A stretch of DNA of 64,000 nt from positions 1,736,001 through 1,800,000 of the forward strand of contig CAWHYG010000007.1 in assembly GCA_963833505.1 (NCBI GenBank). The letters run 5' to 3'. Made by a program: the position numbers and the translations under genes. Source of the DNA: CAWHYG01 sp963833505 (GTDB lineage Bacteria; Eisenbacteria; RBG-16-71-46; CAIMUX01). The notes beneath the pieces are model-generated. The model saw only the letters and a list, made by a program, of their open reading frames with translations. It did not search any database and was not told the origin of the DNA. Shown piece after piece: positions 26,062-33,248 of this stretch. The first letter of the stretch is position 1; every line of letters begins with the position of its first letter.

Positions 26062-26842
26062 ACAGCTCGTCACTCTCGGCCTGCGCCACACCGCCGCTCA
26101 CCTGGACGACACCATCGCCCTGGCCACCCGAAAACGTTGGAGTCCCACCCAGCTCCTGGAGTACATCGCGGAAACCGAGGACGCGGAACGCTCCCGGCGA
26201 AGCCTGGAACGGCGCCTGGCCCGCAGCAAGATCGGCCGCTTCAAACCCATGGCCGACTTCGACTGGGGCTGGCCCAAGAAGATCGATCGCGAGGCGGTCG
26301 AGGCCGCTTTGCAGCTCGACTTCCTGGGCGAGAACCGCAACCTCGTTCTGGTGGCCCCCCAGGGCCTGGGCAAGACCATGATCGCTCAGAACGTCGCCTA
26401 TCAGGCCGTCCTGGCCGGTCACTCCGTCCTCTTCCTCACGGCGGCTCAGCTTCTCCTCGACCTTTGCTCCCAGGAATCCGCCCGCGCCCTGGACGCCAAG
26501 CTCCGTTACTACAGCAACACGACAGTCCTGGCCCTGGACGAAATCGGCTACCTCTCCTATGACAGTCGCAACGCCGACCTGCTCTTCCAGATCGTCAGCC
26601 GCCGCTACGAAAGGAAGAGCCTCATCCTGACCACCAACCTGGCCTTCAGTCAGTGGCCCGGCATCTTTCCCAACGCCACCTCCGCCACCGCCCTGATCGA
26701 TCGGGTCGTCCACCATGCCGAGATCATCCCCATCGAAGGAGAGAGCTTCCGAAAGCGAGAGGCGGAGGCGGCCCAAAGAGGACGCCGAACAAGCCGGCGG
26801 CATGATCAAATCGCCGGTCCAAAAAACAACGCTCCGGGGTGA
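26045..26842 (+). CDS. istB: IS21-family ATP-binding protein IstB
   Basis: 265 aa helper ATPase of the AAA+ type that selects target DNA and stimulates IstA. Walker A APQGLGKTM with Lys110, Walker B VLALDEIGYLSYD, then the usual ILTTNLAFSQWPGIF and ATALIDRVVHH segments. ATG at 26045 overlaps istA. The natural end of the family (VVHHAEIIPIEGESFR...) is followed by ~30 basic residues. The TGA used (26840-26842) lies beyond the mapped right end, so the last few residues are encoded by the interrupted host gene. Confidence 0.93.
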   Translation: MTPLTEQLVTLGLRHTAAHLDDTIALATRKRWSPTQLLEYIAETEDAERSRRSLERRLARSKIGRFKPMADFDWGWPKKIDREAVEAALQLDFLGENRNLVLVAPQGLGKTMIAQNVAYQAVLAGHSVLFLTAAQLLLDLCSQESARALDAKLRYYSNTTVLALDEIGYLSYDSRNADLLFQIVSRRYERKSLILTTNLAFSQWPGIFPNATSATALIDRVVHHAEIIPIEGESFRKREAEAAQRGRRTSRRHDQIAGPKNNAPG

Positions 26843-27597
26843 CCGCCAACACTGGTGAAGGTCGCCGTGCGCTCGTCGAGCGAGTCGTAGTTGGGAAGGT
26901 GAATCGCGGTCGGATCACTCCCGGGGGACTGGATGAAAGCGGTCATCTGCAGCGTCGGGGCGTCGGTCTTGATCTGATTGGAGGTGGCGTTGACCGAAGA
27001 AGTCATCGAGTCCAGCTCTTTCTGAAGGAGCCGGGTGAAACGACGGAACGTGTAGTCTCTGAACGCGCTGTCGATGGCGGCCGGGCTGGTCGAGATCGTC
27101 CCGTCGGTCCAAAGAGGCAGGCGATCGACGCGGAAGGAGGCGGAGGCAGACGCATGGAGCGCCTTCAGGAATTCCTGGAACTCGGGCGAGCTTCTTCTGG
27201 CCGGCAACGGGACCGCTTCGACCTTCTGGTAAGCCCGGACGGTCTGCTCGCGCACGGCAATCACCGCCGCCATGGAATCAAGCGCCGCTTTGACCTCGGC
27301 CGCTTTTTCCGCCGAGTAGACACCGTTGCCAGCTGCGGCCGGAGCCGTGGGCCACGTCACGGTCTCTTTACAGAGGGAGATCTCGATCGTGCTGTTCACG
27401 TCGACTTCAGCACCGTTCGGGACCCGCACGCTGTCAGCCCGGCCGGAGAGCGCAACCCGCGAGCCTCCGCGGGTGACCTCGTCGTACCTGAGCGCCTGGT
27501 CCAGGCTGTTCGTAGGCTTTACGCCCGACGTCTGAGCGGCACACCCGAGCAAACCCGAAGCCGCCAAACAGAGGAGCCACCGAATGGGTCGGATCAT
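26828..27597 (-). pseudogene. N-terminal half of IS-interrupted lipoprotein gene
   Basis: Begins MIRPIRWLLCLAASGLLGC: a basic start, hydrophobic core and lipobox (LLGC), so it is an exported lipoprotein. About 255 host codons remain. They include Thr/Ser-rich early residues, a strand-rich region (NGAEVDVNSTIEISLCKE) and long helices up to ...LDERTATFTSVGGHPG, after which the IS21-like element interrupts. Read-through would add a few element-encoded residues (ALFFGPAI) and stop at 26806. The start overlaps the stop of the upstream small gene as ATGA. The first 5 bp listed are the right copy of the target duplication. Confidence 0.8.
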
Positions 27598-27932
27598 GAT
27601 GCCTCAGCCGCGTCGAGCGCCGTCCGGATGAGGCGCGCAGAAGCCTGCCCGTCGGAGCACAGACTGGCCAGGAGGCCGGTGGCTTTGACGGCCTGGTCCG
27701 GGCAGGACCAGATAGTGTAGGTATCATTGGAAAGAAGCAGCATGACGCGCTCCTCGGGGCTGAGCGCGTTGCCATTCACGACCCAAAACACCTTCTCCCA
27801 GGGAGCCGTGAGGGTCTCGGCCGTATCATGGACCACCTGGGCCAACGGATTTGAGTCGCCGAAGACGAAGAACAAGATGTTCGCAGGGTCGTTCCAGGCT
27901 TCATCGAGTGGTGTGCTGTCCACGATTTTCAT
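27594..27932 (-). CDS. small cytoplasmic protein of unknown function
   Basis: 112 aa, no signal or membrane segment. Hydrophobic beta/alpha pattern with ILFFVFGDSNPLAQVVHDTAE and WEKVFWVVNGNAL, and Cys in WSCPD. Its stop overlaps the lipoprotein ATG (ATGA), so the two were one translational unit before the IS insertion. No family recognised. Transcribed divergently from the methyltransferase at 28198. Confidence 0.65.
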   Translation of the reverse strand: MKIVDSTPLDEAWNDPANILFFVFGDSNPLAQVVHDTAETLTAPWEKVFWVVNGNALSPEERVMLLLSNDTYTIWSCPDQAVKATGLLASLCSDGQASARLIRTALDAAEAS

Positions 27933-28197
27933 GATCGCTCCCTCCTTCAGGACACGGGAACCAGGTCAGGGATCAGGTCCGGTCATCCACTGTTTGCTTC
28001 GACACCCGGTCGGTCGGATCGGACGCAAGGACCGCCTTGATTCCGCCGGAAATCAGGCGAAGTCAAATGGCCCCTTGTACGTTAAAATGAGCGGGCGGCT
28101 CCAGGCAACAAGGACTTTCCGGAACGGCTCAGCGAGCCGGCGGAGAGGCGGCGTCGCAACGCCTGGAACGCTGGCAGGAGACCGAAGGAGGCCGGCT

Positions 28198-29022
28198 TTG
28201 CGCACGGACGATTCGCTTGCCGAAGCCGCCAATCAGGCCCACTGGGACGAGGTGGCTCCCGTCCACCTCAAGAGCTACGGAATCGAAGGCCTGCTCAGCC
28301 GCGTGTCCCGCATCGACCCCATCCAGAAGCGCGAATTCTATCCCGTCGAAGGCAAGGACCTGATTCACCTCCAGTGCCACATCGGAACGGATACGCTCTC
28401 CCTCGCGCTCGACGGCGCCAACGTCACCGGGGTGGACTTCTCCGAGAAGTCGTTGCAGATCGCCCGAGAACTGGCAGACCGACTCAACCTCAAAGCGAGG
28501 TTCCATCAGGCCAACGTGCTGGAGCTTACGGGCGTCATTTCCGAGAAGTACGACATCGTCTACACGTCGAAAGGAGTGCTCTGCTGGATCCGTGACATCC
28601 GCCGATGGGCGGACACCGTCGCCTACCTGCTCAAGCCCGGAGGCGTCTTCTATCTGATGGAATCCCACCCCGTCGTGAGCATGTTGGACGACACGGTGAG
28701 GGATCTGCAGGTCAGGTACCCGTACTTTCATCAGGAGCAACCAACCCGCTTCGACGATGACCAGCCCGACTACGCCGACAGCTCCTACATCTCCCGCAAC
28801 AAGACCTACGAGTGGTTCTGGTCGTTATCCGACGTCGTGAACGCGTTGATCCACTCCGGGCTCACGATCCGGTTCCTGAACGAGCATGACCGCCTTTTCT
28901 ACCAGGCGCATCCGGACATGCAGCAGGATGCCGATGGATGGTGGTTCTTCGGGAAGTACGAGGGGATGATCCCGCTCACCTTCTCGCTGCTCGCGACCAA
29001 GCCGGTTTCGGCTGTGGGGTGA
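28198..29022 (+). CDS. class I SAM-dependent methyltransferase
   Basis: 274 aa from TTG 28198, preceded by GAAGGAGG at six bases. No ATG fits, and the conserved part begins ANQAHWDEVAPVHLKSY. Motif I is degenerate but present as LIHLQCHIGTDTLSLALDG, followed by VTGVDFSEKSLQIA (acidic end), YDIVYTSKGVLCWI (motif IV) and LLKPGGVFYLMESHPV (post-motif). This resembles UbiE/Methyltransf_11-type enzymes of unknown substrate. Long aromatic C-terminal lid (YEWFWSLSDVVNAL). The 265 bp upstream between it and the divergent small gene show no clear promoter. Confidence 0.85.
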   Translation: MRTDDSLAEAANQAHWDEVAPVHLKSYGIEGLLSRVSRIDPIQKREFYPVEGKDLIHLQCHIGTDTLSLALDGANVTGVDFSEKSLQIARELADRLNLKARFHQANVLELTGVISEKYDIVYTSKGVLCWIRDIRRWADTVAYLLKPGGVFYLMESHPVVSMLDDTVRDLQVRYPYFHQEQPTRFDDDQPDYADSSYISRNKTYEWFWSLSDVVNALIHSGLTIRFLNEHDRLFYQAHPDMQQDADGWWFFGKYEGMIPLTFSLLATKPVSAVG

Positions 29023-29177
29023 GAGCGGGTTTTCGGTTGCGGGATGACGCGCGGTTGAGGACGATCCGACCTTGAAGCAGCCGCGAGACCTCTTGGCCGG
29101 GAAGCCGTGACCCCGGAGGCTGGGCGCTGATTCGGGATGCTGGGCGCTCCACCCGGAGCAGTGAGGGAGAGACATCC

Positions 29178-29537
29178 ATGGATCCTGCCGATCGCAAGGA
29201 GCTGATCCGCAAGTACAAGGAGACGCCGACCCCGGCGGGTGTCTTTCGGATCCGCAACATCGTGACGGGACGATACCTGATCGGGTCCAATGGCAACCTC
29301 CCCGGCATCCTGAACCGCCAGCGCTTTCAGCTTGAGCACGGCTCCCATCCCAACCGGGATCTGCAGCGCGAATGGAATGAACTGGGGCCCGGCGCGTTCG
29401 AATTCGAGGCGCTCGATCAGCTGGAGCCGCAGAAGGACCCACCACGCGATCCGGCGGAGGAGCTTCGAGTCCTTCTGGAGCTGTGGCGGGAGAAGCTGGC
29501 GGACGAACGGGATCCAACGTACGGGCTCGGGGCGTGA
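29178..29537 (+). CDS. GIY-YIG-like nuclease-family protein
   Basis: 119 aa, start ATG after GGGAGAG. Residues ~20-45 carry a degenerate GIY-YIG core: GVFRIRN...GRYLIGS with NG before the next helix, followed by the Arg and the conserved FELEHG/ELGPGAFEFEAL positions of small single-domain family members. Such proteins are predicted nucleases, but many have unknown targets. The catalytic Glu cannot be assigned by eye. No operon partner. Confidence 0.7.
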   Translation: MDPADRKELIRKYKETPTPAGVFRIRNIVTGRYLIGSNGNLPGILNRQRFQLEHGSHPNRDLQREWNELGPGAFEFEALDQLEPQKDPPRDPAEELRVLLELWREKLADERDPTYGLGA

Positions 29538-29679
29538 AGCCACTCGGATCCCAACCGAGGACAATCCGGTTAGCCTGGTCATGGCCGGTGCAAGCGGTGC
29601 CCGCCGTAACTCGCCGGCACGACCCATTCCCTACGGACCCCTCAGATCGATCTTGCCGGTTCCGAACGACGCCGTGAGG

Positions 29680-30600
29680 CTACAGCTCCACCCGTTCGGT
29701 TCCCCGAAGCACGCCGCGCAACTTCTCCCCGAATTCCCGTTGGTCCGCCGGCGCTTCCGAGTCGCCGCCGACAGGGATCCGCCGGAACTTCCACCACAGG
29801 TAAAGCCGGAGCAGCAGGCGATCCAGATCCGTCCCGTGCTTCCGGTAGAAGCGGAGCTGGCTCTGCCGGTAAAGCAGGGTCATCTTCCCCGGTTTCGAGG
29901 CGGTGGACCGGCCCAGGTGATGGATGATCCGAACCTGCGGCAAAAACAGGAGCCGCCAACCGAGCTTGCGCACGCGCACGCAGAGGTCGGAGTCCTCGAA
30001 ATACAACACGAACCCCTCGTCCAGGCCGCCGGCGCGGTCCAGCGCCTCGCGCCGCACGAACATGGCCGCACCGCAGAGGGTCGGGACGACGCGCTCGCGC
30101 GCCTGCAACCGCTCGACCAGGCGCCGCCGCCATGCCTTCGTCTGCACGGCGGCCGGCGAGAACGCCCGTTGGAGGATCTCGCCGAAGAAAAGCGGCGTCC
30201 AGGCCCACGACATGTGGATGATCCGGCCGGATCCGTCCACGAACAGAGGCGCCGCCATCCCGATCTCGGGCCGGCCCTGCATCTCCCGGACCGGCACGGA
30301 CAGCGTGCCGGACAGCACCTCGGTGTCACTATTGAGGAGCAGCACGAAATCGGAATCGACGGCGCGGATGCCCTGGTTGAGAGCCGGCCCGAATCCGGCG
30401 TTCCGGCGGTTGGCCAGGAGTTGCACGGAGGGAAATCTCTCCCGCACCATCTCCGCGCTGCCGTCGCGGGAGCCATTGTCCACCACCACGACTTGCACAG
30501 AGAACTCCGGGGAATTTCGTTCGATTGACCCGAGACAGCGCTCCAGGTATTCCCGTGTGTTGTAGCTCACGATCACGATTGAAAGGACGATGCGGCTCAC
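29680..30600 (-). CDS. glycosyltransferase family 2
   Basis: 306 aa inverting GT-A enzyme of the rhamnosyl/WbbL-like group. SIVIVSYNTREYLERCL at the N-terminus, VVVDNGSRDGS (donor binding), LNSDTEV (the DXD-type motif), and GAAMFVRREALDRAGGLDEGFVLYFEDSDLCVR (acceptor site and catalytic Asp). GTG start at 30600 after GAGAGG. It transfers a sugar to a cell-surface polymer or lipid. The GT9 gene upstream on the same strand suggests a small surface-glycan locus. Confidence 0.9.
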   Translation of the reverse strand: MSRIVLSIVIVSYNTREYLERCLGSIERNSPEFSVQVVVVDNGSRDGSAEMVRERFPSVQLLANRRNAGFGPALNQGIRAVDSDFVLLLNSDTEVLSGTLSVPVREMQGRPEIGMAAPLFVDGSGRIIHMSWAWTPLFFGEILQRAFSPAAVQTKAWRRRLVERLQARERVVPTLCGAAMFVRREALDRAGGLDEGFVLYFEDSDLCVRVRKLGWRLLFLPQVRIIHHLGRSTASKPGKMTLLYRQSQLRFYRKHGTDLDRLLLRLYLWWKFRRIPVGGDSEAPADQREFGEKLRGVLRGTERVEL

Positions 30601-30679
30601 TGCCTCACCTCTCGGAAACCCGGACGACCCGCGCGGATCGAGGCCTCATCGGTCCGGGCGCCGGCAGACGGGGCCTTCA

Positions 30680-30795
30680 CGCCTCACCTGCCGGAAGAGC
30701 GTCGCACACAACGGCCCGCGGCACGGGTTCACCTGCCGAAAGAGTCGCGCACACACCGCGCGGGTCACGGTTTCACCCGCCGGTAAACCGGCGGC
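30680..30795. repeat. three imperfect ~47-bp direct repeats
   Basis: tcacctgccggaagag...cgcacac at ~30680, tcacctgccgaaagag...cgcacac at ~30728 and a shorter tcacccgccggtaa at ~30774. The last copy lies over the 3' end of the GT9 gene, so that gene's tail may be repeat-derived. Confidence 0.5.
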
Positions 30796-31850
30796 CGGTC
30801 CGCCGAAGCCAGCACCGCGCGCGTGACCTCATCCACCGTCAGATCCACGAGGCAGCGTTGCGCAAAAGGACATTCCGGGATCACGCCGTCGTCCCGGTAG
30901 CACGGAGAGCACGGCGGCCGGGTCGCGAGAGCCAGGCTGTTCGGGCCGATCAGCCCCCAGCTCACGTCACTGCTGGGTCCGTACAACCCGACCGTGCGGA
31001 CGCCCAGCGCGTCGGCCAGGTGCAAGGGGCCGGAATCGACGCCGACCAGCCCCTCCGCTTCCCGGATCAGCCCGAGGAGATCGGACGGGCGGGTCCGTCC
31101 GATCCGATCGACGATCCGGGAGTGGCGCGGGAAATCATCCCGCTCGGAGGGCGCTCCCACCAGCACCCATTGGACCGAGGAACGATCCACGATCCCGGAC
31201 AGCCACTCCTTCCAGTAGGGCCATTGCTTCAGGTCGAAGCTCATCCCGGTGTTGCGCCCGCCGCCGGTGTGCACGACCCAGTACGGCGGGTCGATTCCCC
31301 GCAGGACCTCGCTCGGGGACGGAAGGTGGGAAAAGTCCCAGCTCCAACCGGATTCAGGCGACCCTCCGAGGTCCCGGGCGACGCGGCGGACCACCTCCCG
31401 GATGGCCAGGCTCTCGTGCATCGAGAAGCTCGCCACGCGCACGGGAATCACGCCCGGCAGGGCGGCGCCGTTGCGGCTCAGCCGGTAGATCGGAGTCCCG
31501 TGAACTCCCTGAAGGAGCGTGGAGAGCCAGGCCACGTGGCCCCAGTTGCGGTGGAGCAGCAGCATGGCGCCGTATCGCGGCATCTCGCGCCGCCACTCCC
31601 GCGCCTGCCGCAGAAGCTCCCGCCATCTCCTCCGGAAGACCGCTTCGGAGTCCACGATCCAAAGCCGGGTCAGCTCGGGGTAGCCCGCGAGCAGATCGGA
31701 ATTGCGGGAACCGACCAGCCAATCCACGCGCGCCCCGGGGAACGCCTCCTTGAGGGCGCGGACCGCCGGCCATGCGAAGCAGACGTCGCCCAGGGCGCCG
31801 ATCTTGATGATGAGGAAGCTCCGGGATGCGGCCGGCATGCTCTTGGCCAT
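30765..31850 (-). CDS. glycosyltransferase family 9 (heptosyltransferase-like)
   Basis: 361 aa, GT-B fold. N-terminal FLIIKIGALGDVCFAWPAVRALKEAFPGARVDWLV is the classic ADP-heptose:LPS heptosyltransferase start. The C-terminal domain has VVHTGGGRN, WVLVGAPSERD and the donor site LIREAEGLVGVDSGPLHLADALGVRTVGLYGPS. A pair CSPC...CPF...C near the end resembles the CxxC motifs of some GT9 enzymes. The ATG at 31850 is chosen as nearest to the conserved start; its ribosome site is weak. Likely acts in LPS core or glycan synthesis with the GT2 gene. Confidence 0.88.
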   Translation of the reverse strand: MAKSMPAASRSFLIIKIGALGDVCFAWPAVRALKEAFPGARVDWLVGSRNSDLLAGYPELTRLWIVDSEAVFRRRWRELLRQAREWRREMPRYGAMLLLHRNWGHVAWLSTLLQGVHGTPIYRLSRNGAALPGVIPVRVASFSMHESLAIREVVRRVARDLGGSPESGWSWDFSHLPSPSEVLRGIDPPYWVVHTGGGRNTGMSFDLKQWPYWKEWLSGIVDRSSVQWVLVGAPSERDDFPRHSRIVDRIGRTRPSDLLGLIREAEGLVGVDSGPLHLADALGVRTVGLYGPSSDVSWGLIGPNSLALATRPPCSPCYRDDGVIPECPFAQRCLVDLTVDEVTRAVLASADRPPVYRRVKP

Positions 31851-31969
31851 GGCTTCGATCCGGTCGGGCCGGGATCTCCTTTCGTCGCGGCGCCATCCTT
31901 GGACTCTCGGGCATGATAACATCGGCGGCGGCCGGTCTCGCGGGTTCATACCGGCGGAGCGGGGATCGC

Positions 31970-32380
31970 ATGCAGAGAGCAGAGGTCGAGGGCTTTCTCA
32001 CCGACTTCGTCGCCTGGGCGGCGGCGCGGCCCGACATCCAGGCGGTCGCGCTGGTGGGATCGTATGCGCGGAACGCCGCCACCGATCGCTCCGACGTCGA
32101 TCTCGTCATCATCGCGGATCAGCCGGACGCCTATGTGCGCGAGAGGCGTTGGATGGAGGAGTTCGGGCCGGTTCTGCGGCACCAGATCGAGGTCTACGGC
32201 CTGCTCATGTCGCTCCGCGCCTGGTACGCGAACGGGATTGAGGTGGAGTTCGGCTGGACGGGCGAGCGTTGGGCGGCGGTTCCACTGGATTCCGGAACCC
32301 GGGAGGTCATCGCCGGCGGTCTGAGGGTCTTGTTCGAGCGGCGGCGACTTCTGAGCCCGCATCAGGACCGGCGGACCTGA
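31970..32380 (+). CDS. MNT-type nucleotidyltransferase-domain protein
   Basis: 136 aa. The polymerase-beta-like core is clear: VALVGSYARNAATDRSDVDLVII, i.e. the GS..R...SDVDL catalytic motif. It is followed by IEVYGLLMSLRAWYANGIEVEFGW, which supplies the third acidic residue. Size and layout fit the small MNT/aminoglycoside-type group; some of these are antitoxins of HEPN partners. No HEPN gene lies next to it, so a stand-alone role is as likely. Confidence 0.82.
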   Translation: MQRAEVEGFLTDFVAWAAARPDIQAVALVGSYARNAATDRSDVDLVIIADQPDAYVRERRWMEEFGPVLRHQIEVYGLLMSLRAWYANGIEVEFGWTGERWAAVPLDSGTREVIAGGLRVLFERRRLLSPHQDRRT

Positions 32381-32519
32381 CCTCGGCGCCATTTCGGCGG
32401 CGAGCCAGCGACCCCGGTTGCAGCGCCCCGACTTCCCGTTCCGAGGGCATCGGTTGCCGTTCGGCACCGTTGCTTCACGGCCGGGCCTTCCCCGCGGATC
32501 TCGCTCCTTCGACGGAAGC

Positions 32520-33227
32520 CTACTGCCACCGGACCAGGAACGTGGCGGGATCGAGCTCGAGATGCAGGTCGGCCACCTCCGGACTTTCGTGATCCTTGAT
32601 CAGGCGGAGGCGCACATGGTCGCCTTCGGGGTCGAGGCGGACGATGACCGAGAGAACATCCTCGAACCGGGCGATCGCCGCCGGCACCCCCCGCGCGTCC
32701 TGGAGCTGTCCTTCGCGGTGCAGGTCGCCCGAGAGCCAGACCTCACAGCCGTAGCGGGAGGCCAGATCCCTGAGCATACGGAGATCGGCCTCGGTGACCT
32801 GCTCCCACTCCGGGAAGCCGTCCATGACGACGAGTTCCGGATTGAAGTCCGTATATCGCGTCATGTAGTCGAGGGCGATCTCGAGCTTCTCCAGCCGGAA
32901 GGTCCCGCCGAGAAAACTGTGGATGCGCCGGTGGCGTTCGAGCCGGTGCCGATGCTCGGCCGGCTCGGTCATCCCGGTCGCGCTGGCCAGGTCGTGGAAC
33001 ACCTCTTCATAGAAGGTCCGCACCTTCTCGGCGCTGTCCCGCGTGCTCACGTGCAGGATGTTGCGCTCGCGCAGGCAGTGATCGACGGCCACCGACACGA
33101 GGAACCCGGTCTTCCCGTCTCCGGTCCGGCTCAGGACGACACCCATGTTCCCGCGGCCGAGCCCGCCGTGGATGGAACGCTCGAAGATCCGCACCGGACT
33201 TTTCTGGCTGATCTCTTTATAGACCAT
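32520..33227 (-). CDS. RecA/DnaB-like P-loop ATPase downstream of EF-G1
   Basis: 235 aa. Walker A VVLSRTGDGKTGFL, beta-strand ILHVST, Walker B LVVMDGFPEWEQV and later strand CEVWLSGDL, in the order of RecA/KaiC/DnaB-type ATPases. No DNA-binding or oligomerisation domain is visible. It starts 21 nt after the EF-G1 stop and is probably co-transcribed. A GTPase/translation-linked role is a guess from position only. I do not recognise a named family. Confidence 0.7.
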   Translation of the reverse strand: MVYKEISQKSPVRIFERSIHGGLGRGNMGVVLSRTGDGKTGFLVSVAVDHCLRERNILHVSTRDSAEKVRTFYEEVFHDLASATGMTEPAEHRHRLERHRRIHSFLGGTFRLEKLEIALDYMTRYTDFNPELVVMDGFPEWEQVTEADLRMLRDLASRYGCEVWLSGDLHREGQLQDARGVPAAIARFEDVLSVIVRLDPEGDHVRLRLIKDHESPEVADLHLELDPATFLVRWQ

Positions 33228-33248
33228 GCTCGCCTCCGTGGGTCTGGA

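Larger units (their letters stand above)
23573..26827 (+). mobile_element. IS21-like insertion sequence with two accessory ORFs
   Basis: A 3.25-kb element inserted in a lipoprotein gene. It carries a Zn-finger ORF, a 124-aa ORF, istA and istB, all on the plus strand with overlapping ends. The left end reads TGGTTGTCGATGATCGAC and the right end, in reverse complement, TGTTTTTTGGACCGGCGATTTGATC. They share an imperfect CGAT..GATC core consistent with degenerate IS21-type terminal repeats. AACGC flanks both ends. Both transposition genes are intact, so it may still be active. The ~250 bp before the first ORF are non-coding. Confidence 0.8.
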
